NCBI RefSeq assembly: GCF_018130765.1
Contig: NZ_JAFCJZ010000015.1
Location: forward strand, 124,001-188,000
Source: Bradyrhizobium iriomotense
Lineage (GTDB): Bacteria > Pseudomonadota > Alphaproteobacteria > Rhizobiales > Xanthobacteraceae
Length of the DNA: 64,000 nucleotides
Direction: 5' to 3'
A program made the translations under genes and the position numbers. Positions 42,731 through 51,285 of the stretch are shown here, in pieces; within the stretch, counting starts at the first letter, position 1; every line of letters starts with the position of its first letter. The notes beneath the pieces are model-generated. The model had not been told where the DNA came from and made no database searches. It saw only the letters and a list, made by a program, of their open reading frames with translations.

Positions 42731-43744
42731 ATGGCTGAGCGCGACTACGAGATCTTCGAGGCCGGCGACGTCGCGCTCCAGTCCGGCGCCGTCTTTCCGA
42801 AGACGCAGCTCGCCTACAAGACCTACGGCACGCTGAGTCCGGCCAGGGACAACGTCATCCTCTATCCGACCTCGTTCAGCGCGCAGCATGTCGACACCGA
42901 GTGGCTGATCGGGCCCAACGGCGTGCTCGACTCCACGCGTTATTTCATCGTCATCCCCAACCTGTTCGGCAACGGCCTGTCGTCCTCGCCGTCGAACTCC
43001 GCCGCGTCGTTCCCGATGGTCACCTATCACGATGCGATCGCCGTCCAGCATCGCCTTCTCACCGAGCGCTTCGGCATTACAAGACTTGCGCTGGTCTATG
43101 GCTGGTCGATGGGCGGCATGCAGGCCTATCACTGGGCGGCGCTGCATCCTGATATGGTCGAGCGCGCCGCGGTCGTCTGCGGCAGCGCGCGCTGTTCGCC
43201 CTATAACCACGTCTTCCTCGAAAGCGTGAAGGCGGCGCTGACAGGCGATCCCGCTTTTCGGGACGGCCGCTTCGTCGAAAGGCCCGTCGCCGGCTATCGC
43301 GCTATGGGGCGCGTCTATGCCGGATGGGCGATGTCGCACGGCTTCTATCGCGACGAGCTCTGGCGCGAGGCCGGATTCACCTCGCTGGAGGATTATCTCG
43401 TCCGCGCATGGGACGCGACCTTCGCGCGGCGCGATGCCAACGATCTCCTGGCTCAGGTCGGCATCTGGCAGTGCGGCGATATCAGCCAGTGCACGGCCTT
43501 CGGCGGCGATCTCGATCGCGCGCTCGCTGCGATACGTGCGCATATGCTGCTGTTGCCGGGCGCGACCGATCGCTATTTCGACGTCCGCGACAACGAGGAC
43601 GAGCTCGGAAAGCTGGTCAATGCAAAGTCAGCCGTGCTGCATCCGATCCCTTCGCTGCACGGCCATCGTGCCGGTAATCCCGTCAACAACCCGCGCGACC
43701 AGGCCTTCATCAAGGCCGAGATCGCAGCGCTCCTCGCCAAGTAA
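42731..43744 (+). CDS. Alpha/beta-hydrolase related to homoserine acetyltransferase (MetX-like)
   Basis: A 337-residue alpha/beta-hydrolase of the MetX type. Nucleophile Ser126 sits in GWSMGGMQAYHW. The triad continues with Asp in LLPGATDRYFDVRDNEDE (about 283) and His in SLHGHRAGNP (about 313). The N-terminus (AYKTYGTLSPARDNVILYPTSFS) fits acetyltransferases and hydrolases of this group. It is not the only possibility for methionine synthesis; it may be an esterase. The desaturase gene begins 15 bp after its stop, so the two are an operon. I chose ATG 42731, preceded by GAGGGGTGG. Confidence 0.82.
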   Translation: MAERDYEIFEAGDVALQSGAVFPKTQLAYKTYGTLSPARDNVILYPTSFSAQHVDTEWLIGPNGVLDSTRYFIVIPNLFGNGLSSSPSNSAASFPMVTYHDAIAVQHRLLTERFGITRLALVYGWSMGGMQAYHWAALHPDMVERAAVVCGSARCSPYNHVFLESVKAALTGDPAFRDGRFVERPVAGYRAMGRVYAGWAMSHGFYRDELWREAGFTSLEDYLVRAWDATFARRDANDLLAQVGIWQCGDISQCTAFGGDLDRALAAIRAHMLLLPGATDRYFDVRDNEDELGKLVNAKSAVLHPIPSLHGHRAGNPVNNPRDQAFIKAEIAALLAK

Positions 43745-43759
43745 GACAGGCATCCGCTC

Positions 43760-44707
43760 ATGACCGACGCGACCGTTTCCGAGCCCGGCCATCGCCTGAA
43801 GCCGCTGAGCCCGGCCATGCTGCGCGAATTGTCAGCGCGCTCGAACCTCAGGGGCGCGGCACAGAGCCTCGGTCATTACGGCGTGATCGCGCTGGTCGGC
43901 ACTCTGATCTGGATGGTGACCTCGCGCTACGGCGTGCTCTGGGCGCTGCCGCTGATAGCAGTGCAGGGCTATGTCGTCGCCTTCCTGTTCATGGCGGTGC
44001 ACGAGACCGCGCACAAGACCGCGTTCAGGAGCCGCGGCCTCAATCTCGTGGTCGGCTATCTCTCGGCCTTCATCATCGGATTGCCCTACGAATATTACTG
44101 TCTGTTCCACTGGGACCATCACCGCTACACCCAGGATCCGGAGAAGGACCCCGAGCTGATCGTCGGCGTGAAGCCGGCCTCGGACACCCAACTCGCGATC
44201 GCCTATAGTGGCCTGCTCCAGGTCGCCGGCCGCCTGCGGCTGATGCTCGGCCACGCCGTCACCGGCAAGGTCGTCGTGCCCTGGATTCCCGGGAACAAGC
44301 GCGGCACCATCGTGCGCGAGGCGCGCGCCTATGTCGCACTCTATGCATTGCTGCTTGCGCTGTCGCTGTGGTTCGCCTCAGCGCTGCTGCTCTGGGTCTG
44401 GATCGTGCCGCTTGTGATCGGGCAGTTCTTCCTGCGGCCCTATCTCTATGCCGAGCACACCGGCTGCGACCGCACCCGCAGCGCCTTTCAGAACACCCGC
44501 ACCACCTCTACCGGTGCCATCGTCAAATGGTTCGCGTGGAACATGCCCTACCATGTCGAGCATCACGCCTATCCCTCGATTCCCTTTCACGCCCTGCCGA
44601 AGCTGAACGAGATCGTCGACGGTGAGATCGTTTATCGCGGGCGCGGCTACATCAGGACGACGCGCGAGACCTGGGCCTGGTTTCGCCGGCAGCGGCAGGG
44701 TAGCTAG
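43760..44707 (+). CDS. Membrane fatty-acid desaturase
   Basis: A 315-residue di-iron desaturase. The three histidine boxes are HETAH (81-85), HWDHH (117-121) and HVEHH (265-269). Membrane segments occur at about 42-80 and 195-230. It should introduce a double bond into a lipid-bound or free acyl chain in the inner membrane. It follows the MetX-like hydrolase by 15 bp. The pairing suggests that the hydrolase acts on the same lipid or acyl product. Control by the TGTAC palindrome at 42607 is likely if the two share a promoter. Confidence 0.87.
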   Translation: MTDATVSEPGHRLKPLSPAMLRELSARSNLRGAAQSLGHYGVIALVGTLIWMVTSRYGVLWALPLIAVQGYVVAFLFMAVHETAHKTAFRSRGLNLVVGYLSAFIIGLPYEYYCLFHWDHHRYTQDPEKDPELIVGVKPASDTQLAIAYSGLLQVAGRLRLMLGHAVTGKVVVPWIPGNKRGTIVREARAYVALYALLLALSLWFASALLLWVWIVPLVIGQFFLRPYLYAEHTGCDRTRSAFQNTRTTSTGAIVKWFAWNMPYHVEHHAYPSIPFHALPKLNEIVDGEIVYRGRGYIRTTRETWAWFRRQRQGS

Positions 44708-44715
44708 CCAAACGC

Positions 44716-44746
44716 AAAACTCCGGCCGCGATGCGACCGGAGCTTT
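44716..44746. terminator. Bidirectional terminator between desaturase and small secreted protein
   Basis: CTCCGG..CCGGAG stem around GCGATGCG, followed by CTTT on the plus strand and TTTT on the minus strand. It separates the convergent desaturase and small secreted-protein genes. Confidence 0.6.
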
Positions 44747-44763
44747 GTCGTGAAGGCGAGATA

Positions 44764-45009
44764 TCAGTAGATCCCGTAGGCGCAGACATTCACGACGCGG
44801 ACGCGCAGGCCGTGACGGGTCTGGACGACGCGCTCCTGGTAGCAGTTGCTGACGCCGGTGTTGACGTAGATGCCGCCGAAGCCATAGCCCGGGCCCCAGC
44901 CGTGACCCCAGTGATGATGGAAGCCGTGAGCCGAAGCGGCGGTGGGCGCGAGAGCAGCGGCGCCGAGCGAGCCGGCGGCGATCAGACCAAGAGCAAGCTT
45001 ACGAAACAT
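44764..45009 (-). CDS. Small secreted glycine/histidine-rich protein
   Basis: An 81-residue protein with a signal peptide (MFRKLALGLIAAGSLGAAALAPTAASA, cleavage near 27). The mature part starts HGFHHHWGHGWGPGYGFGG and ends with a two-Cys tail (SNCYQERVVQTRHG..NVCAYGIY). Such small proteins are common in rhizobia without known function; the His-rich start could bind metals. I chose ATG 45009 because GGAGA lies 7 bases before it; an ATG at 45015 lies too close to that site. Confidence 0.6.
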   Translation of the reverse strand: MFRKLALGLIAAGSLGAAALAPTAASAHGFHHHWGHGWGPGYGFGGIYVNTGVSNCYQERVVQTRHGLRVRVVNVCAYGIY

Positions 45010-45146
45010 CTTCATTCTCCAGTTTGGCGCGAGGCCGTTGTTGTGTCCCTGCATCTCGGTCGGCCTGAGCCGCGAATGCGTTCACGGCGTGGTCTGAGAA
45101 TCGTGTTTCAGGATTGTTTCGTCGGCCGCGGGAAAGTGCGCCGCGG

Positions 45147-46127
45147 TCAGGCTTTCCGCGCCGCGCCATAGCGCGCGGCCATGGCACGGGTCATCTCGGC
45201 CATCTTCTCGCGGAGATCGGCCGGCTCCAGCACTTCGGCCTCGGGGCCGAGCCGCAGCAATTCGGCTGCGGCATGCCAGGACGTCTTGCCGGTCGGCACC
45301 CGCGCGATGCGCCAGCCGTCGGCGTCAGTGGTCTCTTCGATCTCCGTGCGCGCCTTGACGTAAGGCTGGCTCAACGCGTCCAGCAGCTTGACGCCGAACG
45401 GCGACAGCCGGACGACCGCGACATTGGGATGCATCTCCGCTTCGAGGCGAAGTGTCGCAGCCTGCCAGTAGGCGGCGAGATCGAAATCGGCGGGACGAGC
45501 GAAGCGGTCGTCGAGCGCGGAACAGTCGAGCACGCGCGCGACGCGATAGGTCCGCACGCTGCCGTCGACTTGGCCGGCGAGATACCAGCTGCCGCCCTTC
45601 AGCACGAGACCGAGCGGAGCGACACGGCGCTGCTTCTCCGCGCGCCAGCTCCGGTAGCGGATTTTTATCAATGCCCCGCGCAGAGTGGCGCCAGCGATGG
45701 TGCGCAGATGTTTTGGTTCTTCCGTCTCGCCGAACCAGCCCGGTGCGTCCAGGTGAAAACGCTCCTGCATGCGCCCGGCGTCTTCGCGCAGATTGGCGGG
45801 CAGCGCCGCCATCAGCTTGTTCTGCGCGGCGATCATTGCCGCGTCCAGCCCCAGCGCCGCCGCTGGGCCGGGAAGCCCCGCAAGGAACAGCGCTTCCGCC
45901 TCGTTCTGCGACAGGCCGTTCAGCCGGACGCGATAGCCGTCAAGCAGGCGATAGCCGCCCTCCGGGCCGCGGTCGGCATAGACAGGAACGCCGGAGGCCG
46001 CGAGCGCGTCGATGTCGCGATAGATCGTGCGCACCGACACTTCGCAGGTTTCCGCGAGCTCGGGCGCGGTGACCTGCCCCCTGGCCTGAAGGGTGGTGAG
46101 GATCGACAGCATCCGGCTCGCGCGCAT
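45147..46127 (-). CDS. WYL-domain transcriptional regulator (YafY type)
   Basis: A 326-residue regulator: N-terminal HTH_11 (1-60; GQVTAPELAETCEVSVRTIYRDIDALAASGVPVY) and a WYL domain (about 135-310; GSWYLAGQVDGSVRTYRVARV). WYL domains sense small ligands or nucleic acids. It is divergent from a GST gene, with a 12-5-12 perfect palindrome at 46139-46167 in between. That site is probably its operator. A second regulator of this type with the same arrangement is at 53111. Confidence 0.88.
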   Translation of the reverse strand: MRASRMLSILTTLQARGQVTAPELAETCEVSVRTIYRDIDALAASGVPVYADRGPEGGYRLLDGYRVRLNGLSQNEAEALFLAGLPGPAAALGLDAAMIAAQNKLMAALPANLREDAGRMQERFHLDAPGWFGETEEPKHLRTIAGATLRGALIKIRYRSWRAEKQRRVAPLGLVLKGGSWYLAGQVDGSVRTYRVARVLDCSALDDRFARPADFDLAAYWQAATLRLEAEMHPNVAVVRLSPFGVKLLDALSQPYVKARTEIEETTDADGWRIARVPTGKTSWHAAAELLRLGPEAEVLEPADLREKMAEMTRAMAARYGAARKA

Positions 46128-46138
46128 GATCCCTTAAA

Positions 46139-46167
46139 CCATACCTGACACAGGATGTCAGGTATGG
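46139..46167. promoter_or_regulatory. Operator between WYL regulator and GST gene
   Basis: CCATACCTGACA - CAGGA - TGTCAGGTATGG, a perfect 12-5-12 inverted repeat. It begins 12 bp before the regulator's start and ends 46 bp before the GST start. It is the best-formed operator in the window. Confidence 0.8.
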
Positions 46168-46213
46168 GCCGCTACAAGATGCGCCTCGCCGACTGGCCAG
46201 ATGGAGATTTGCC

Positions 46214-46876
46214 ATGACCGATCCGAACCGCATCACCCTGTATTATTCGCCGCAAAGCCGGGCCACCGGCACGCGGGTGCTGCTGGAAGAACTGGGGGCG
46301 CCTTACGATCTCCATGTTCTCAACATGAAGGCCGGCGAGCAGCGCCAGGCCGCCTATCTCGCCGTCAATCCGCTCGGCAAGGTGCCGGCGGTCCGCCACG
46401 GCGAAGCGCTGGTGACCGAGCAGGTCGCGATCACCATCTTTCTCGCCGATCTGTTTCCGCAGGCCGGGTTGACGCCGGCGTTGAACGATCCGCTGCGCGG
46501 TCCTTATCTGCGCTGGATCGCCTATTACGGCTCTTCCTTCGAGCCGGCCTTGATCGACAAGTTCATGCAGCGCGAGCCGGCCCCGATCACGCAATCGCCC
46601 TATGCCGATTACGACACCATGCTGGGTGCGCTGGAGGCACAGCTGTCGAAGGGCCCGTACCTGCTCGGCGAGCGCATGACCGCCGCGGACGTGCTGTGGG
46701 GCGTCGCCTTCAGCTGGACCATCATGTTCGGCATCGTGCCGAAAAAAGATGTATTCGTTAGCTATGCCGAGCGCATGACTTCGCGTCCCGCGTTCCAGCG
46801 CATCAATGCGGCGGATGCCGAGATGGCGGCGCAGCATGCTGCGGCTGTCGGGGGAATGAACCAGGGTTGTAGATGA
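46214..46876 (+). CDS. Glutathione S-transferase (divergent from WYL regulator)
   Basis: A 220-residue GST. Its N-terminal fold begins RITLYYSPQSRATGTRVLLEELGAPYDLHVLN, has LGKVPAVRHGEALVTEQVAITIFLA with cis-Pro and the glutathione-binding acidic residue, and a C-terminal helical domain. Detoxification or a catabolic thioether step is expected. Its stop overlaps the ATG of the DUF6157 gene (ATGA at 46873), so the two are translated together. Control by the WYL regulator is likely. Confidence 0.86.
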   Translation: MTDPNRITLYYSPQSRATGTRVLLEELGAPYDLHVLNMKAGEQRQAAYLAVNPLGKVPAVRHGEALVTEQVAITIFLADLFPQAGLTPALNDPLRGPYLRWIAYYGSSFEPALIDKFMQREPAPITQSPYADYDTMLGALEAQLSKGPYLLGERMTAADVLWGVAFSWTIMFGIVPKKDVFVSYAERMTSRPAFQRINAADAEMAAQHAAAVGGMNQGCR

Positions 46877-47307
46877 CGAAGACGGCGCATACGACGAACT
46901 GCTTCAACACCTTTATTCGGGTTGCTGAAGACTGTCCCGCGTGCACTGGCGAGGAGCCGCCGCTGCGCGCGGGAAAGCCGACGGTGGCATGCCTGCAATA
47001 TGGGATGATCGCCAAGGCACCCTACAAATACACGTCCGACGACGTGATCTTCGCGACGTCTGCGCCGGGACGCGAGCTCGATGCGAGGGCGACGACAGCG
47101 GAGAAGCGTGCGGCCCGGGAAGCGTTCTTCTCCCGGGGGCAGGCGTGCATGAGGGCGTCGAGCCTGGGTAAGCGCTTCGGCTGGGGCGTTCATGCCGATA
47201 GTGAGGGCCGGATCGCGATCTATGCCATCGACAGCAAACGCTACCAGGCGCTCGTCCGCGATCCCAAGCTCACGCAGGTGCGCGCCATGCGGTCGAAGCG
47301 GGCGTGA
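46873..47307 (+). CDS. DUF6157-type protein
   Basis: A 144-residue protein of the DUF6157 type (HTTNCFNTFIRVAEDCPACTGEEPPLR, then KPTVACLQYGMIAKAPYKYTSDDVIF). Its function is unknown. The ATG overlaps the GST stop by 4 bases. The C-terminal half is basic (FGWGVHADSEGRIAIYAIDSKRYQALVRD). Its tight coupling with the GST suggests a shared role; nothing in the sequence says what. Confidence 0.75.
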   Translation: MTKTAHTTNCFNTFIRVAEDCPACTGEEPPLRAGKPTVACLQYGMIAKAPYKYTSDDVIFATSAPGRELDARATTAEKRAAREAFFSRGQACMRASSLGKRFGWGVHADSEGRIAIYAIDSKRYQALVRDPKLTQVRAMRSKRA

Positions 47308-48093
47308 TCAGAATTTTGGTGCCCGCTTCTCCGCGAACGCCTTGATGCCTTCCTTGATCTCGTCGCCGCGCATGCTGTCGCGGTGGCGCTGGTCGGCGGC
47401 TTGTTCGTCGAGCTCGCCGCGGGCGAATTCGTTGATCGCGCGCTTCATGCCGGCCATCGCCTGCGGCGCGTTGCCGGCGAGGATTGCGGCGAGCCTGTCG
47501 ACTTCCTCGTCGAGCGTCTCTTCCGGCACCATGGCGGTGAGATAGCCGATGCGCAGCATCTCCGGCGCGGTGATCTTCTGCGCTGTCAGGAACAGCTTCT
47601 TCGCATTGTCGACGCCGAGCCGCGTCACGTAGCGTTTGATGCCGCTCCGGTAATAATGCAGCCCGAGCCGTGCCGCCGGCATGAACATCTCGGCGGTGTC
47701 GACGCCGATGCGGAAATCGCAGGCCAGCGCGAGGTCGGTCGAGCCGCCATAGACGCCGCCGTTGAGCCGGCAGATCGTCGGGACACCCAGATCCTCCAGC
47801 CGGTTGACGACCACCTCGAAGGCGGAGCCTGCGCTCTGCTGCTCGTTCGCGCTCACCGCGCGCTCGGCGACCGAATTGAGGTCGTAGCCGGCGGAGAAGG
47901 CACGGCCCGTTCCGGTCAGCACCAGCACGCGGATGGCGGGATCGGCCTCGACGGCGTCGAACAGTTTGACGAGCTCGCCGAGGTCCTCGGCCTGGAGCCG
48001 GTTGAGATGTTTGGGCCGGTTGAGGCGGATGGTGGCGCGTGCGCCCATGATTTCGAGCACAGGGCTTGATGCCGCGTCGGTGGAATCCGACAT
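47308..48093 (-). CDS. Crotonase-family protein lacking the two usual glutamates
   Basis: A 261-residue enoyl-CoA hydratase/isomerase-fold protein. The oxyanion-hole segments AFSAGYDLN and GGVYGGSTDLALACDF are present. The first catalytic Glu is Asp120 (GGSTDLA) and the second is Ala140 (MPAARLG), so ordinary hydratase activity is unlikely. An isomerase, hydrolase or ligand-binding role is possible. It lies 12 bp downstream of the cyclic-nucleotide channel gene on the same strand, and ends facing the DUF6157 gene. The ribosome-binding site AAAGGGAGACAAGA precedes the ATG. Confidence 0.82.
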   Translation of the reverse strand: MSDSTDAASSPVLEIMGARATIRLNRPKHLNRLQAEDLGELVKLFDAVEADPAIRVLVLTGTGRAFSAGYDLNSVAERAVSANEQQSAGSAFEVVVNRLEDLGVPTICRLNGGVYGGSTDLALACDFRIGVDTAEMFMPAARLGLHYYRSGIKRYVTRLGVDNAKKLFLTAQKITAPEMLRIGYLTAMVPEETLDEEVDRLAAILAGNAPQAMAGMKRAINEFARGELDEQAADQRHRDSMRGDEIKEGIKAFAEKRAPKF

Positions 48094-48105
48094 TCTTGTC
48101 TCCCT

Positions 48106-49212
48106 TTATTTGTTTTCGAGCGCGCGGCGTTTTGCTTCCGCATCGATGGTCTCGGCGAGATCGGGATGCCGCGCCATCAGCACGCGGAAGTCGACGAGGT
48201 CGAGCACCAGCAGCCGCGACACTTTCGTGGTCGAGACGTTGGCGCCGCGCAAATTGTTGCCGAGCAGCGCCATCTCGCCGAAGAAGGCGCCCTCGCCGAG
48301 CTGCACCTTCTTGCCGGGCAGGTCGACCTCGACCTCGCCGGCGGCGATGAAATACATGCAGTCGCCCTGCGCGCCCTTGCGGATGATCATGGTCCGCGCC
48401 GGCAGCTCCATGGTCCGCAGCATGTGGGTGACGTCGGCAATGGCGGCAGGTCCGAGCGCCGCGAAGAACGGCACCTTGCTGACCGATTCCCAGGTCTTGA
48501 GGAAATTGTCGCGCCGGGTCTCCGCGGCAAAGCCGGTCGCCAAAATACCGGTCCAGAGGCCGAACACGCCGAGGCCGGAGATCATCACCAGCGCCGCCAC
48601 GATGCGACCCAGCGGCGTGACCGGCACGACGTCGCCATAGCCCGTCGTCGTCAGGGTTACGACGGCCCACCACAATGCCGCCGGGACGCTGCCGAACGTT
48701 TGCGGCTGCACATCCCGCTCCAGGAAATGTTCGGCGACCGAGGCGAGGAAGACCACCATCAGGAAGATCACGAGCACGCTGACCAGCGGCCCCGATTCCA
48801 GCACCAGCACGCGGCGGAGCTGTCGCAGGCCCGGAATGCCCGGCACCACCTTCAGCACCCAGAGCACGCTGAGCAGCCAGGCCGTCTTCGGCTCGATGCC
48901 GAGAACCAGCGCGGCCGGCACGGCCAGCGCCCCAATCGCGTCGACGATACCGGCGGAGGAGGACATGTAAAGCGCAAGGCGCCCCGTTCGCGCCATGTGG
49001 CGCAGCCGGACCAGCCATTCGAACACGAAATAGACGAGACAGGCCCAGAGCAGGCCGGTGACCCAGCCGCTCGCCTCATTGGCCCGGTTGTCCGTCAGCA
49101 GCACCATGCTGAGTATGCCGACGCCGACGGCCACATAGGCCGCCTTGGTCATGTTGCGGCCGGCTGTGGCGGCCGCAAACTGGGCCAGAGCGGAGATCAG
49201 CGGCTTGGACAT
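48106..49212 (-). CDS. Cyclic-nucleotide-gated potassium channel homologue
   Basis: A 368-residue membrane protein like MlotiK1. About six membrane segments occupy 25-235; the selectivity filter TLTTTGYGDVVP is at 186-197. A cyclic-nucleotide-binding domain spans about 245-360, with phosphate-binding segment GEGAFFGEMALLG and Arg322 (NNLRGANVS). It should pass K+ when cAMP or cGMP binds in the cytoplasm. The crotonase-like gene follows 12 bp after its stop. No cyclase is adjacent; the nearest cyclase-like protein in the window is the doubtful one at 26039. Confidence 0.88.
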   Translation of the reverse strand: MSKPLISALAQFAAATAGRNMTKAAYVAVGVGILSMVLLTDNRANEASGWVTGLLWACLVYFVFEWLVRLRHMARTGRLALYMSSSAGIVDAIGALAVPAALVLGIEPKTAWLLSVLWVLKVVPGIPGLRQLRRVLVLESGPLVSVLVIFLMVVFLASVAEHFLERDVQPQTFGSVPAALWWAVVTLTTTGYGDVVPVTPLGRIVAALVMISGLGVFGLWTGILATGFAAETRRDNFLKTWESVSKVPFFAALGPAAIADVTHMLRTMELPARTMIIRKGAQGDCMYFIAAGEVEVDLPGKKVQLGEGAFFGEMALLGNNLRGANVSTTKVSRLLVLDLVDFRVLMARHPDLAETIDAEAKRRALENK

Positions 49213-49360
49213 GCGGGAAGGCGGCTCGGTCTTGGTTCTTGCGGGCCCGGCTGGGACCGCGGCGCCAAAGTGCCCGCCCGTGTCGGGGCCGTCAACGACG
49301 GCCGCGCGCGCTGCAGCATCGTCGAATCGGGGGAGAGGGGGCCGGCTGCGGGCCGAGCCG

Positions 49361-49579
49361 TTACCTGAAATGCGGTGGCTCGTCGTAGCCGCGGCGGCTG
49401 CTGAAGAACAGCAGGACCATCAGGCCGATGCCGACGATGACGGAGAATCCGGCCCCCAGGGCGAGGGCCACATAGCCTTCCGTCGGGATCGGGTCACCTT
49501 CGACCGCCATCGCGGAATAAGCGAAATAGCCCACCGCCGCCAGCATTCCCAGAAGGAAGATCATGAGGAGCATACGCAT
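49361..49579 (-). CDS. Small membrane protein
   Basis: A 72-residue protein with two membrane segments (MRMLLMIFLLGMLAAVGYFAYSAMA; YVALALGAGFSVIVGIGLMVLLFF) and a basic C-terminal tail (SSRRGYDEPPHFR). ATG 49579 has GGAG 9 bases before it. It is too short for a named family. It lies between the channel gene and the TAXI protein gene, on the same strand. Function unknown. Confidence 0.5.
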   Translation of the reverse strand: MRMLLMIFLLGMLAAVGYFAYSAMAVEGDPIPTEGYVALALGAGFSVIVGIGLMVLLFFSSRRGYDEPPHFR

Positions 49580-49839
49580 GGTGCGTGTCTCCGGTTGCAT
49601 CAGGTAACCAAAGGTTGTGGATCGGACCGGTTCCAGGCGGCCGGCCGTTGATCGAGCGGGGCGGCGCTCGCCAGCAGTCTCGTGCCCCGGACGCAGCGCA
49701 ACACGCAGTGATGCGCTGCAGAGCCGGGGCCCATGCAGCAGCGCACGGTGCGGCTTCCTGGGTCCCGGCTTGGCGCTGCAACGCCTTCGGCATTGCAGCT
49801 TGTCCGGGACACGAGAGCGGGGGACCCCGCCCCCTCCGA

Positions 49840-51285
49840 TCAAGCGCTCTGCGCGGTCTTCACCACCACGACATTGCTGTCGTCGTGCGGGGGCGCTGCG
49901 GCGTCGCGGGCGGCCTTCTCGGCTTCGCTGGCGTGCCGCTTGAGGTAGTCGCGACGCATGCCGATCTCGTCGCGGACGAATTCGTAGCCGAGCTTGAAGG
50001 TGTCGAGCCCGTCGGTACTGATCGTACCGTCCCTGAGCCCGATGACAGCGCCGCGCAAGATGCCTTCCAGCTCGTCCTGCAGACATTCGAGCTGGTCCAG
50101 CGAATGGGCGTGCTCGATGCGCTCGCCGATGTCGAGGATGGCGGTGGAGAGCTCGCTGGCCTTCTCCGGCGCGATCCTCGTGATCTTGGCGTAGATCGCG
50201 GCGAAGATCGAGCCGATGACGCTGAGCGCGGCGGCGCCCAGATACATCATGTCGCTGTACTTATCCATGAACGACTTGGTGTCGTCATTGATGTAGTCGG
50301 CCGCGCCCTGATGCGCCATCACGAAGGCGTCCTTCTCGACGGAGGCCGGCTCGATCCTGCTGGCGAAGCCGCTGTCGAGCCCGAGCGCGGACTTGTTCTC
50401 GTAAATGGTACGCGCCAGCTCGCCCGCCGTGGTCGCCGACATCCTGGATTGCGTGACCAGCAGCCATTCGAGCCCGACCGTATCGAGATCGTCGTCGGGA
50501 ATTTCAGGCGCGGCCGCCAGCATGCCAGCCGTCAGCGTTTCCTCGGAAATGCCGGGGAATTTGCGCGCCAGCGCCTTGACCTCGTCGATCGCGTTGAGCG
50601 TGAAGCCGCCGCGTTTGGCGACCTGCTCATAGCTCTTGTCCCGCACCGCTTTCGAGGCGTGGACGATGGCGATCACCGCACCGAAGCCGTTTGCCGGCGC
50701 AAACAGCTTGTCGAGCGTTGCGCCCTGCGGCGCCATCTGCACCTTCGCGGCGTCAGGTCCCTCGGGAATGTCGAGGATGCCACGGACGAAGGCGAGCGAG
50801 GATTCGTTCTCGGCGAGGACGGCGACCTTCTTCTTCTTCAACTCGGCGAGCGACTTGATCTTCTTGTTGCCGGGTCCGAGCAGGAGCACGAGGTCGTGCT
50901 CGAGAATCGCGAGCGTGCGTGCCCGCAGCGGCACCTTGGCGTCGGTGCGCAGCACGGCGAGGTCGGCCTGCCGGCGGTCGAACTGCGCGAGCGCCTTGGC
51001 GTTATCAGGGTTGTTGACGATCTTGATCCGGAAGCGCGAGGCGTTGGTCTTCAACACCGTGGCGAGCTTCGCGGCGAACAGCGCCTCGTCGCTGTTGGGG
51101 GCGCCGACGGCAAAGGTCAGGGTCTCCGAATTATGCACCAGGGCGCGGCCGCCCCAGACGGTGGCAAGCGACAGCAGCAGGGTCAGCACGACGTAAAGCA
51201 GCACCTGCTGCTGATTGGTCTTGATCACCTTGGGACGCCGCGGCGGCGATTCGGTCGGTGACGAATTGGGGCCTTCAGTACTCAT
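49840..51285 (-). CDS. TAXI-type solute-binding protein anchored at both ends
   Basis: A 481-residue protein. A membrane segment at about 27-47 acts as an uncleaved anchor. A TAXI/NMT1-like binding domain follows (about 55-335; TLTFAVGAPNSDEALFAAKLATVLKTN..). A second membrane segment lies at about 348-368 (YLGAAALSVIGSIFAAIYAKI). A cytoplasmic, partly coiled-coil 113-residue tail ends the protein (TRIAPEKASEL..DELEGILRGAVIGL). Typical TAXI proteins are cleaved and free in the periplasm. No TRAP permease lies next to it; the DctQM pair at 62-64 kb is of a different type. I chose ATG 51285. Confidence 0.8.
   Translation of the reverse strand: MSTEGPNSSPTESPPRRPKVIKTNQQQVLLYVVLTLLLSLATVWGGRALVHNSETLTFAVGAPNSDEALFAAKLATVLKTNASRFRIKIVNNPDNAKALAQFDRRQADLAVLRTDAKVPLRARTLAILEHDLVLLLGPGNKKIKSLAELKKKKVAVLAENESSLAFVRGILDIPEGPDAAKVQMAPQGATLDKLFAPANGFGAVIAIVHASKAVRDKSYEQVAKRGGFTLNAIDEVKALARKFPGISEETLTAGMLAAAPEIPDDDLDTVGLEWLLVTQSRMSATTAGELARTIYENKSALGLDSGFASRIEPASVEKDAFVMAHQGAADYINDDTKSFMDKYSDMMYLGAAALSVIGSIFAAIYAKITRIAPEKASELSTAILDIGERIEHAHSLDQLECLQDELEGILRGAVIGLRDGTISTDGLDTFKLGYEFVRDEIGMRRDYLKRHASEAEKAARDAAAPPHDDSNVVVVKTAQSA

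Noticed and set aside
47270..49018. 582-residue minus-strand frame across the crotonase-like and channel genes
   Set aside because: A shadow in another frame; both real genes have family motifs in the other frame.
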